DNA from: Lepidurus packardi
Lineage: Eukaryota > Arthropoda > Branchiopoda > Notostraca > Triopsidae
Direction of reading: 5' to 3'
Assembly: GCA_023053545.1 (NCBI GenBank)
Contig: JAKZAN010000002.1
Coordinates: 9,296,790-9,360,789, forward strand
Length of the DNA: 64,000 bases
Both the position numbers and the translations under genes were made by a program. Of the stretch, positions 1 through 12,300 are shown one piece after another. A model generated the notes under the pieces. The model ran no database searches. It saw only the letters and a program-made list of their open reading frames with translations, and had not been told where the DNA came from. Every line of letters starts with the position of its first letter. Position 1 is the first letter of the stretch.

Positions 1-1733
1 GGAAGAAGCCTTCGTCTGGTACAAGTGCACTTCTTCCACCCAAACAAGATCTTTTCCGGGCTCCTTTTTTTTTATTCCTCACACTCCAGAACCTCCGGAA
101 AACTGGCAGAAGCATTACAGAGGAACTGGTTGGCTCAGAAATGGCAGAAAAGTGACGAAAGATGATGATAACATAAACACGGGGGGCTCCCTCTGACCTT
201 ATCCTTCTCTTCCACGAACACCCAAAGTGCGAGTACTCTCCCCCCCCCAAAAAAAAAGAGAAATAAAATGCACACAAGTCTAAGCAAAAGGCAACGCGAA
301 CGGAATGCTGTTGCTTCCATCATCATCAACCCACGTGGGTAATCCATTAGACAAACGCCTCGCTCGTTACCACATTCCGTCTTCTTTCCCTTGGCGCCCA
401 CACCGAAAATCCATTACACTCGCAAATACATCGACAAAACATCAGCTGATGATGAGCTCTCCATCTCAACGTCGCAATCAACCTCATTGCATCCCCCCTT
501 ACTCCCCATATCGAGCTCCCACCAAACTTGTCTCCCAAGTTTACACTCCAAGAACACTTTGCAACAGGATTGAAGATTCCCCCACCCCCAATATGAAGAT
601 TCCCCCAAGAAAAGTTGAACATCTCGCAGAAAAGATGGAATCGAAACCCACCGCTGTTGGACTGGCCCCCCCGAATTTTCTACAGAGGGCGTCTCTCGTC
701 TAATCAGTCTCCAATCTTTCATCTTCCCTTGCAATTGCCAGTACCTTGCCAAAAACGCAGTCTTTTGTTTTCCTACATCTGGCTTGCTCAGCTTGATTCC
801 TACCCACTATTTTTGAACCGTTATTACCAGCACATACATTTCTTCCCTCCAGTGTTTATGTACTTTCTTTTCCCTTTTCCTCGGTTAGGATGTGCACAGT
901 ACTTTGCAATCAAGAACGTATCCGAAAGCGTCATCTCTCCGATTGCAGCCAGTGCAAAGTACCCTGGTATGTCGTATTTTGGCCCACCTCTTACCTTTTG
1001 TATTGCAAGCGGGGAAAAAAGTAAAAAAAAAAAAACTATTTCTTTTTGGTGTTCCAGAAGCGAAATACATTTTTTCGTCTTCTTTCTTCGTTTTCGGTTG
1101 GGGGATCATCGCTGCAAGTATTTGAGGGGAAGGTAAAGGTGTCGAGGGAATGCCTTCGACCTGGGGTTCTGTGGCTGGAGCCCATAAAAAGAGGCATAAA
1201 AGTCCATGAAACGTGGATCGCTAGACTCGGACGGCGACCTCATTCGACCTTATTAGGCAGTATTTCTTCCTGGGGAAAAGCTGGCATACTGGCAAACACA
1301 GTACTATATAGTTTTCAAACTGACTAAGACTTTTGTGGCAGGCCCAGGCAGAAAACGCCCTTCCAGCAAATGAAAATACGAGAATTGAGAGGGGGAGGAA
1401 GGGGAGAAAAAGCAAAAGAAACGGCGAGCTGTCGAGTCCGGAAATTACCAAGCGGGCAATACCCATGCATGGCAAAGTACTAGCGATGTGAAGACTGGAC
1501 CTCAAAATCGAGAAATAACAAGTCTGTATGGTTCCACTCAGCTCGCGGAATCCTACGGGATTACTCTACCTCAATCCCCCTCCCCTCAGGCTATCTTATC
1601 CTCCCTCTTGTAATGTCAAATAATACCATTCATCTCTAATGGATTAGGCTACAAACCAACACAATTTACACAGAACGACTTGGACTGAAAGTAAAAAAAA
1701 AAAAAAAGTTTTCTACACGTACTACATCCTCGA
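1..1733. other. Gene-poor flank, no supported gene
   Basis: I see no coding sequence here. The open frames present on both strands are short, overlap each other and show no recognisable domain. The sequence holds homopolymer runs (poly-A near 245-262, 1021-1036 and 1690-1708; poly-C near 240) and purine- or pyrimidine-rich patches. It could be intron or intergenic DNA; nothing in it decides which. Confidence 0.5.
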
Positions 1734-2060
1734 AAGCTACCGACGTTTTTTGTCCGTTTTAAGCGGAAGTTGTGTCATTACTTCAGCCTGCATTGCGAGT
1801 CCTTTCCCACCCACACTTAAAAGCTACCGAGGTTCTCGCGCCGGGTAGGCCGGAGTTGTGGCGTTACTTCAGGCTACCTTGCGTGTCCTTTACCGTTCAT
1901 GCTTAAAAGCTACCGAGGTTTTCGCGCCAGGCTAGGCCGGACGGCTGTGACGTTATTCCGGGCTGCCTTGCAGGTCTTTTCCCGTCCATATTTAAAAGCT
2001 ACCGAGATTTTCGCGCCAGGCTAGGCCGGAGTTGTTTCGTTATTTCGGCCTGCTTTAAAC
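1734..2060. repeat. Tandem repeat, about four ~87-bp units
   Basis: Units begin with AAGCTACCGA-type sequence at 1734, 1821, 1907 and 1996, giving spacings of 87, 86 and 89 bp. Each unit continues with a TTTTCGCGCCAGGCTAGGCC-like block, then a CGTTAYTTC block and a TGCSTGTCCTT-like block. The first copy is the most diverged, and the last two share long identical stretches. The array is moderately GC-rich and CpG-containing compared with its flanks. It resembles a minisatellite or the internal repeat of a mobile element. Confidence 0.85.
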
Positions 2061-2318
2061 AAAGACGCAACAAGGAATGATAAACTGTCTCCCCAAACGA
2101 ATCCTGCCCCCTGTCCCGGACTCGTCGCCTTACTCCGGCTTGAGTGGTATACTTGTGCTCGGTGGATTCTTTATTATTTTTTTGCTCAGGATAGTTAGCG
2201 CCTTCCACTCATGAAAAATAATAAGAGTACGTACCTCCTCAAGTTTACAACTGACTTTCATCATTTTCAATGTGCAGTACGTACAGTAACCAAGTTCTTG
2301 ATCGCTACATGTAGATTA

Positions 2319-2578
2319 CAAATTGACCAATGACATTGGTTTTCCGTCGTTTTGACCAACCCTGTCATTTCTAGACACTACGCTTCTGTAGGGTTCTCAA
2401 CACGATATCCCTTCTAAATTCCCCAGTCAATTAAAGGAGTAGGTTATTCAATTAAATAACCTGCTCATATAACTGACTGGGGAGTTTAGAGAGCATTTTC
2501 TTACCTAAGCGTAGTAGTTTAGCTAGAAATGACAGGATTGGTCTAAACAACGGACAAGCAATGTCATTCGTCAATTTG
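2319..2578. repeat. 260-bp palindromic (foldback/MITE-like) element
   Basis: The left arm starting CAAATTGACCAATGACATT at 2319 is matched by the reverse complement of the right arm ending at 2578. Over the outer ~56 bp the arms differ at about six positions. The middle is held by the shared block around CCCCAGTCARTTA and a central perfect AGGTTATT/AATAACCT stem (2441-2448 and 2455-2462) with a six-base loop. The single-stranded form would fold into one long imperfect hairpin. GTACGTACAGTA words lie just outside on both sides (about 2279-2289 and 2632-2644). A non-autonomous DNA transposon is the simplest reading; a transcribed long hairpin is possible. Confidence 0.8.
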
Positions 2579-3052
2579 AAAAGTCCATAAAGCGTTGAAT
2601 ACATTCGTTACTTGTTATTAGAGTAATGTTTAGTACGTACAGTACTTGTAAAAGGTAAGAAAGAGAAAGCTCGTCAGACGTGAGCAAAAGAGGCGAGATA
2701 AAAAAAAAGAAAAAATCCTTGCCTGTTTGTTATCTTAGTGACTGCCAACTGTCTCACCATGAAATGCGCAACATTACGTGTTATTTCACACCTTTCACAT
2801 CCATGTTGAGAAAGGTGTCAAAAGTGACCTAGGTCGGAGCACACATACATCAAATCAACGATTTTTTCTCTTTTCCACGAGCTATCTTCTCTCATTCCCC
2901 TTACCAAAAACATACAAAAATATGTTAACCACATTTTGATCCTTTCCGGTTTTACGGTTTTTCCCATCTTGGAAAAAAGGTTGTAAACATGCCATTTGAT
3001 CTAATTACGGGCCAACCCTGTTGTTCTCAGATTAAAAAAAAACTGGTAGGCA

Positions 3053-3084
3053 CCTCGATAACACATATTAATCTGTTATCGAGG
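3053..3084. repeat. Perfect 11-bp hairpin
   Basis: CCTCGATAACA (3053-3063) and TGTTATCGAGG (3074-3084) are exact inverse complements around a 10-base AT-rich loop. It sits in a patch of repeat-like sequence (2980-3310) that also holds a second perfect hairpin. Confidence 0.7.
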
Positions 3085-3164
3085 CTCCTCCCATCTTTGT
3101 TTACGTGCTTTAAAGAGCACGGTCCCGTGACAAAATACGGCTCCCGACTATTTCCCCTAAAGGT

Positions 3165-3312
3165 CAAACGGGGACTCTTCGCATTACTCCGGCCTGCCGG
3201 GCACGGAGCTACGGCGTTATAATGAATAACCAGACGGGTAAGCGAACATTTTGTTCGCTTACCAGTGGCGTTTATACTTTTTACCTGGACCTATAGCGTT
3301 ACTCCGGCGTAA
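3165..3312. repeat. Copy of a dispersed TTACTCCGG repeat, with a perfect 12-bp hairpin
   Basis: The block holds two copies of a GCRTTACTCCGGC motif (near 3181-3194 and 3296-3310). Between them GGTAAGCGAACA (3237-3248) and TGTTCGCTTACC (3252-3263) form a perfect 12-bp stem with a three-base TTT loop. The same TTACTCCGG core with matching flanks occurs near 2115-2150 and, inverted, near 18,490-18,545. This points to an interspersed repeat family. Confidence 0.6.
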
Positions 3313-6300
3313 GTCTCAACTTTCATTCGATAAGCCTTTCCTTTTCAAGCACGAGGATATAGTGCACCTCGCGACTAAAGGGGCAATGGAAAGAAACTTG
3401 GGTCGCCTCGCCTCCGAGTTAAAGTGGTAAGTAAGCAAACAGGCTTGATTGGTTCGAGCAGGGCAGTTAGGAAAAGCAAACCAGCATTGTTGCCAAGTCT
3501 TAGGGTTGGCTAGTAATAGCCGTAACAAAAAAAGGCGTCTGACGAGATAACAATTACTCAGCCCGGGTCTAAACGTGGACTCGATGGGGGGACGGGGGAT
3601 ATAGGCTCGTCGTGAAGAAGATCATTAATGAGAAACGAATGGAATCGTGAGATCTTGAGCGCTCGCTCTCCCCCTTCAAAACCCGGCTTTCGCTCAAGAA
3701 AAAAGGTATAACAACCAGCTACTTAAAATTTCCCTCTCCAACCCCCCCCCCCACAAGACCAGCGAAATGAAATAAAATCCGAAAATCGTCCAAAAGGCCA
3801 ACGACTAACTGTCAAATTGGTGCTGTCGTCCCTCGCTCATCAGTTCACAATTTGGAGCGTTTTCTGGTCAGCAAAAATATACCCCAAAGGGGGCTGTAAT
3901 AAAAAAAAGAAGAGAAAATTCCGAAAACACGTTGGCCTCCGGACTGCAGCTAGGACGTGCTTAATTGAGGGTTCGCTTCGTTTCTCTTGCAATTCCCCTA
4001 CTCCGCATTCATGGAGCAACAATGCTAGCCATTCGGCGTCTTTTCTTTCTTTATTCTTCTTGTTGGCGTCAGAAAAGGTAACAATACGACTCCTAAACCT
4101 GGCTCTGCCTGTCATTACCTTTAATATTCCTGCCCATCGTGAACTTTGATTTCTATGCAACATGACGGAAGACAACTACTCAACTATTTAACTATACACA
4201 ATAAAAAAAAGTTTCAAAAGAGAGGAAATTAAAAAAAATAATAACACAAATAGCAAAAAGAACTTTGCAACTTTTCAGAACCTGGACCCTCTTCAAGGTC
4301 GAACTATTTGCCATTAGGATTTCAATCTTAACGCACTTGATCTTCCAGGGCTTCGGACAAGCCAAGGACGCAGCTTTTTCATCTCTCAACGCTCATACGA
4401 CTATGGTGTCTATTAACGAAACCTATGAAAACCCCCAGAGCTCAATCATGTTTGTTGCCTTGCATGATAACCCCTATATGTGCACGTTGAAAGTAAGAAA
4501 TGTAGAAAGGAATAAAAAAGTGTCTGAAACGATGTCAAAGAGCAAATGGTTGAAAAACGCCTCAATATTTCCCACTCTGAATAATTTCTTGGGGTATAAA
4601 TAGAAATTAAACTGAGTTCAATTTTCCTTGACAAGAGAAGTAAAATAAAATGCAAAAATAAAGCAATTATTCATCTTTAAAAAAAAAAATAACCAGTTCC
4701 CTAAGGATTAGTATCGTATACCGTCTCCAAGATTTCCCCAACTCGCTTTTCCATTTTTGGTCGCTTACACTTCCAAGCCCTTCTTAATCACCGTCTCTCA
4801 CCTTAGAGCTTTTTTGCTTCCTTTTTAATATTTTTAAGGCGTTTCGTTTCGCCATTCAAGATTCAAGAGAGCTCAACTTTGGACTTTGGGGTATCGTAGC
4901 AGCTAGCCAAAGGATTAAGCTGCTAGGATCTATAACCCATAAATTCATGTCTACTAAACTATGCGAATTGCACAGCCGAAACCTAACCCAGGGACAGGAG
5001 CCAAAAAACGGACAAACGAGGCGAGAGTCGAGCTCTATAACCAAGAGGGAAAATGCGATGTCAAAAAAGCGAAATCTCGAAAGAGAAAAAAAAAATGCAC
5101 ACCATACAGGAACTGCCAAAACGGGACACGCCCTGTTTCGCTAATAGGCTTCTAACAATGTCTCAGTCGAATAGAGAAATGGAGAGAAGGGTCCCCTCTT
5201 GACTAAGCAGGTAAAAGAGCACACAACATCGAACACAAAATCTCTTAACGGGCAGACGTCCAAGAATTATGTCCGGAGACGGTTGAGATCTTTCGACGTC
5301 AACGACGTCTTCTCGGATTGCACGGTTAACATCGTAGGACGCGCGAGGGCCACATAATAAGAACAAAGTCTACTGGGAAGCGTTACCTGGGCCGATCCCA
5401 CAGAATTACCGGCCCGGAAGAAAGGTAAAAAGACGTTCCTGTCGACAGGCCACCTTCCCAGTTTCCAACGGAATATCGCTTAAAAAGAGCCTGTCCAGCT
5501 GTTGAAATTAATTGCCAATTGCTTCCGTCAAACTCAAAACACATTTTCTACCTCCTTCCCCATGATCCCCTTCGTCCTGGGAGCAGGGAGACAAACGTTT
5601 TCGGTGGGAAGAAAAGTTGCTCCCCCGAACTCCTTCTCCAAACTTTCTTGTACAGTTTTTGATTCCTATCTCACTAAACCAATCCACAAGTTTCAAGTTA
5701 GCCCCTTCGCCCGGGCCTAAGAACAAGCTCAAGTTTGCTGCGGCAAGAGTTACAAATCAACGACTTTTTAAAGGCAAACTTTTTACCCCCTAACACACAC
5801 ATACACCCAAATCCGGCTGTGGGCAAAGTCTCGCTGGTCTCTCCCAGCTTTTGCATTCATTTTATGTCCGTATGGAACGCGTGGTTCAGAAAGTTTTCGG
5901 GGGAAAACTTGAAATTCTCCAGCTTTTCTTAACGACATTCGCATCTGTCTCCCGTCTGGCATAACACAAAAACACAGTAAACGGCTAACTGCTTTAGACG
6001 TTAGCGTTTTCAGGAGGATCATTAAACTCCTTTTGGGTTACAAAAAAAAAGACAAAAAGAAGAATAACTTCAAAATAATTTCTCATTTCGTGAAAACAGT
6101 GCACGTTGCTCTACACACAGTCCCATACCCTTGAAGTCAAGAGCCATTCAAAAATAGCCTCATTTCTTCTCAAAAAAAGAGCTAAAAGTCTAGTTTCTAA
6201 TTATGTATTGTTTTTCATTATACATTAAGTACTAATTATACGGTTAAAGAACGAAATGTCACGAAATAAGGATCACGTGGCTTTCTGATGTCACAGAGGT

Positions 6301-9300
6301 GCTGCTTTCCATAGTACCGACCGCTTTTTAATTAATTTACGTCTTAAGCAAGGAGTTAAACAGTTACCCTGCTACCAACAGCGCCGTACGGTACCCCACG
6401 ACACGTTTGTGACGTCACGACTTGAAGTCTGCATCCCAACAACTGCTGAACAGCTAATCCGAAGTATTTCAAACAAAGTCTATCGTTCTTGGGAATCAAG
6501 TCTACTCCAGTATTCACCCAAATATTAACAAGTGAATTTTTAGTGGATACGACGATTTTCCAATCACCATAAGATTTTTTTTTTATTTTAACCCTCAAAG
6601 CGCTTAACTTTCTGTAGCCTCTATGTCTCGCAAGAACCCAAACACAACAATGAAAATCATATCCTCGTTGCGTATTCGGCAGAGCAAGCGGCGGACCTGC
6701 TGCCACCCCCCACAATCCACCCGTCACCCCACCCCCCTTAACTTCATTTTCTTCCGCCTTACTGAACCGAATAAAAATAAGGACTAAATAAGAAACACAC
6801 AACCCCTCCTGGTAAACCTCTCTTCGCTCCTTCAGGTAGGAGGTGTTTTCCCGCCCCCACCCCCTCCTCCCAGGTTTGTTTACCGGGTTAACAAGGGAGT
6901 ATGGGAGTGCTGCAAAGCAGCAACTTAACGTGCTTGGCACACCCAAACAGCCACATTTCATTAGACGCTTCTTGTTCCCTCTCTCCTAGGCAAAAGCAAG
7001 CCGGGATGCTGGCGTTCATATGATGTGGATCTCTGGCTGCCTGTATATCTGTATATATGTCTTCGGCCCCCTCCCCAATGACAACACCAACCAACCCATG
7101 CATAACTAATATGGCTGAACCCTTATTCCTTGCAAACATGCAAAATAGCTCTTCCCGTTTCTCTCATTTTCTCTGCCACACAACTCTGTCTCTTTCTTTC
7201 CTTGCCTCGCTTTTATTAACCCCAGGAACGCGTGCTATACGACTGTATTAGGTTTGCGAAACAATCAGCTCAATCAAGGCTATAAAGCCTCTCAAAACGC
7301 CCGACTTTTGAATGTATAATCCTTTTAGTTTCTTCAAGGAAACCAGGAATGGGAGTTAATTTCAAGCTCTGAAAAATTCAGAAAATTCTTACGAGACAAA
7401 AAAAAAGCTTTTAAAAAAAGGAATCCACTCTAAACAACTAACTTGACCCCAGAGTAACCTCAGGATTTCTATCTCGCCTCGGTTTTTTTTCCCCTTTTCT
7501 AGGTTTGTTTTGTAAGTTTACAAAATCCCCCCTTTAGCAACATCGGAACTTAATTTGGTTTGCAAAAAAAGACGGCTCATCGATTTGGGAGAATGCGAAT
7601 GCGAGTCAATGAAATGAGAGAACTCGGGGAGCCAAACGGTCTGTGATTTTTCAGAAACTCCGAGTTCGATGAATCATAAAACACGGGCCACGGAAACCTC
7701 TTTGTGAAGTCAAGCCAGCAAAAGTCAGGCCAAACTTTCGCCACTTGCCAGACCAAGTGAGCCCACTCACTCAAGCATGTCTAATTAAGGAAATGGGCAT
7801 AGGCGAAAAGGGGGATAAGAGGGTGGAGGTGGAGGGTTCAAGTCACTGACTGCTTTCTCTAATGATGTGTGACAGCTTTTATATTCTTAACCCACCTGGT
7901 CACACACTTATGCACATTGGGACCAAAAGCCAAAACCACACACTTTAACCAAATTTTCCTCGAAAAAGACGCTTCCAGTTTAGCTGACAGACGTCATCCG
8001 CTCGCTCAAAGTGTTTCTGTTCGCATAAAAATATCAATTGCCGTGCAATCTTCGCAGGGCAGCTGCTTTGCAATCTGTCATCAAAACTTTCCTTGCAACA
8101 GCAGCTTTTTAAAAACCCTTTACATTCTGTACACACATTCAGGACTGCAAATTCTAAACGAGCATCAATATTTAGACTTTTTCATTTTTCCCTCTTGTTT
8201 TGAAGAAAATAAGAAACTCGTCGGGCTCGCATAAACCGCCAGCGTTGCTCTCTTAATCAACTTCCAAAACCAAACTTTCGAATTCGAGGGGCCGGAAGTG
8301 GGGTCCCATTTTAGATATACACACATACGTATTCACTTCCATGACTTCATAGGGATTTTGTATTTATAGGATTTTTTATTTATTTTAGAAGAAGTTAACA
8401 GTTTATTCTTTTCGTTTCCATTTCATTGGAGCGAATCTAACGAGCATGTTTCCCGAAAACCAAAGTCCTGCCTCGCCAGCTGCTTACTATGGCACCTTCC
8501 CTGGCCCTAATTACTTACTTTAGGAACCGACGGCCCCGAAATGCAATTACAGCACACTCTAAGCCTCCACGTGACAGATAAAAAAGAAAAGAGATGACAC
8601 CATCCTAAGCTATTACAAGAAAATACAAGTCGTCCACGCCAAGTTTCGCAACACTCGTGTGCGATTCAATGCTGGCAAACTTATCTCTTTCCTAAAAATA
8701 CAAATCTTGGCATGCCGTTAACGTTAATTTTAGCAGTGGCATGACTGCATTACATCGTACTTTTCCCAGCTCTTTTTTTTACGCCGTAGGTATCACGCGG
8801 ACAATGTCATGTTAAGCTCGGAACTGAATTCTTGTCTGCCCAACCCCTTCGTTTCATAACAAAAGTAAAATGAACGCATTGCCATTGCCAAATCTTCCCA
8901 TTTCATGTTATGCACATAAAAATCGCAAAAGGAAACAAATACCTTGAATTTACATGTTTGCTTATAATTATCGCCCGGCACGAGCGAACGCCTACTTCAA
9001 AAGATATGGAACATCGTTTTTTTTTGCTATCTTTACACAAGCCGAATCACGTTATGATTACAGTCATTGAACGCTTCCTGCCACGTCAGAAGCTAACGAG
9101 AGCTAAAAAGCTCAACGAGAGAACACTTTTTAGCCCAATAAAAATAAATAAATAAACTAAACCTCCCAAAAAAACTGAGTCTGTTTCGGTCTACTTTCAA
9201 CCTCAGCTGGCGGAAGGTGCTCTATATGTGAAAGGGACACGGCTACGTGACATAGGTAAATGGGAGAAAGGGTTGCGTGTAGCGCGAGACGCCCTCGACG

Positions 9301-12300
9301 CCAGTCCGGCGCTAATGCTGCATTGCTACATGTTGTTACCCCTTTCCAGAGCCAGGTACAGTTTTTTACCTGAATCTAGTCAGAATAGTATCCCAGAACC
9401 GACCTCCCCCCTGGACAGCAAACGGGTAAAACGTTTTAAGTTTAAAGTTGTATAATACCCTGTGATATATCGTATATCCATTATATATTCATGCATTTCC
9501 CGAATTCGAAAAGCACAGTACCATAGCAGAACACAACACAAACACCATATGTGCGTTTTTCTCGAATGTTTCTTTGAAATTCAAAAGGAATAAGGAACGA
9601 AGAGAAGGCCAAAAAGAAGAACGGAAAGTCTTGTAAAATAAAAATAAAACAAAAAGTGGAAACCAGACACAATTTGCATATCTCTTGCACTGCTGAGCAG
9701 CAACCAGGCGAGAGAAGAAGAAGAAAAAGACCCCAATGTTCGAGCTGAGTCATTCTCTATACAGCTTTATATTATACGAAAGGAGAGTTCTGAGCCATAG
9801 TTGGGGAGTCATATTCCAGCTAACATTGGGAAAAGGTCATGCATGCACAAGCTTCTCTTTTCGAACGTTTACATAGAGCAACGCCCATTGGCAGTTTCTG
9901 TACAGCGTAAGATTCGCAGCAATAGAACCATTAAATTGCCCCACTCCCGTGAAATTCCTTGGCTGTAGGCTGCCACGTTTAGTGCTTTTCAAACCCCGGC
10001 CAGCGAATGTTCCTCCTTTCTCCCCTCGTTTCTTTTCTAGAGAAATAGAAAATCAGTATCAACTGTTGATAGGACCCTATACTCGGCGCGCGGACATCAT
10101 TCCGCGTCAAAATAAACCTCGTCCGAGGAAGAATCAACGACGCTTGGCACGTTAGTGGCCCGAAACAACTCCCCCCTAGACAACAACCAAAAAAAAAAGA
10201 AGGGAAAATACGGAAAGCAATTATCTCTTTTACAAGGCACCTTTATCCTCGAGCACGATTTAACGCCTACGCCAAAAAAAGGCGAATTAAACCTCTAAAT
10301 CTTGGCAAGATAATACAAAGCTCACCGTATCTCAAATTTTTTTCCAAGTTAATTTACCGCTGCTTTCAGGTGAGGAGGTGCATTAAGTCTTACTCGTTTT
10401 GGTGGCTAATATTCGTAAACTAGGCCAAAGTGCGCACTTGGCGCCCATCAGTCAATAGTTAATTGCCATGCATGTGTTAACGACACACTTTCCACACTAT
10501 TTTTAAAACAGCAAAAAACGACGCCTAAAAATAGCCTTTTAGTACCACCAGAATGTATGCGCCACTTGCCTGCCCTGTCATTCATAGTCCGCTAAAGAAA
10601 AACTATACAAAACTACGAAAAACTATTGAAAACCTGTCTATATTCTTCTCCCCCCAAAACCAAGTCTTATGGGTTCACGTGTCACAGAATCTTGTTTGAA
10701 TGGTCGAATCTTGAACACTTCAACTTTTCCCAATCATTTTTGCTCCGAAACTTTTTCATCATCTCTCCTCCAATTAGGCGTTGATCCAAAATGTCAAACA
10801 TGATGCCAGGAATAGTAAAAGAAACTAAAAAAAATGCCCTTTCGATGCCTATACACCCCCACTTCAACTCATTAACGCTTGCCTAGCAATAGCCGTTCCA
10901 GCTCGATCGCCAAATAGCTCCAGCTCTGTGCTTTCATAACCAAAAGCAACTAGGTATAACTTATGATTAAAGGTCGGACAAAAGTGTCTATAAAACGTCA
11001 GTGAGAAGACATTAACTAATTCTCATTGGTCTTTTTCTCCTACTCCCAAAGCTTTTTAACGAGTTACCCTTCTCTCTCCCCAAAAAATAAAACAAAAACC
11101 AAATGAATAAAAAAAATTGGACCCACGCCCATGCGAAGCCCACGCACACATACGATCCATGAAGACATGCACTTACACCGTCTCTGTTCAGAACAACTTA
11201 TCGCGTTAAGAGTATCCGTTTTTTACACTTTCTTAAGCAACCCGCTATTGGTACTCGGTGCATTTCGCGGTTTCGTCTACGCATAACTATGCCGGGCGCA
11301 AAAATTACAAAAAGTCTGTAAAAAAAAATAACTCGTCGTTATGCTGTAAAGGTGAAAGTGGTCAGCTCAGGCACTCAAAAGGAAGGCATCACCAACCACA
11401 CAACAAAACGCCTTCGGGGTTTCAAGGCTTTTCGTCCACCAGTCCCAGCTTCTTCCTGGATAGCGCATTTTGGCGAACTCCGAAACTTGGTTTTATTGTA
11501 ATCCCCTTGAAGAAGTTTTAACTTTTGATAAGGGGCTCCTATACGTATGCATCCTTTTTGCATACAAGACTCCCCTCCATGCTGGTTACCGCTACATGCC
11601 ATGGTAACCTATCACTGCTTTCGCGGCCATATATAAACCTATCCGAGAGAAATCTGGGCCTGCTTGTCATGCCAATATTGGGAGCTTGTGGAGAGCAACA
11701 ACATTTTTTAGGAAATGCAAATAGGGACAACAGTGCCGTCATGTATATAAATATATATACCGATACCTCCTTCTTGGAAATTGTGTCTCGTTAAGCGGGG
11801 TGGGATGTTGCGTCGATATGACCTTATATGGACAGCTTTTACCACATGTTTGAAGCTTCATAAGCAGCCTATAGGTGGGTCTGGGGCCGGAAACCGAGTC
11901 AGTAGTGTGGTTTCCGTTAGACCAACACTACTCTTCAAGCTTCAGGTACAAACGCTGATGGCTCTCCTTGTTTATTCAGCTTTTTAAGTACTGTTAGGGA
12001 AAAATTGGTTTACGACGTGTGCAAGGGTGAGTAAGTCCCCTCGACTCATTCCATACAAGGAGTTGAGGCATGCGATGACATCATCAATGACTTTGAAAAA
12101 CTTGATGAGGCGCGTTCTGTTACTACCGCCAACGTTTCACGCTTCGCCTCAATTTTTCAATCTGAAACCTAAAACTGGCGGTCGAGTCTCAAATTCGATT
12201 CTTGGGGCTCCTGAGAAACGGGGTTCGATACAAATATTTCCTCCTTTTACACTAACTTGCGCAAACTGGAACCTAACGCTCGTCCTCAATGCCACACGTC

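Noticed and set aside
6356..6961. 201-codon minus-strand open frame
   Set aside because: No domain, no homology I recognise, low-complexity glycine-rich parts; the surrounding 20 kb has many shorter random frames, so chance is more likely.
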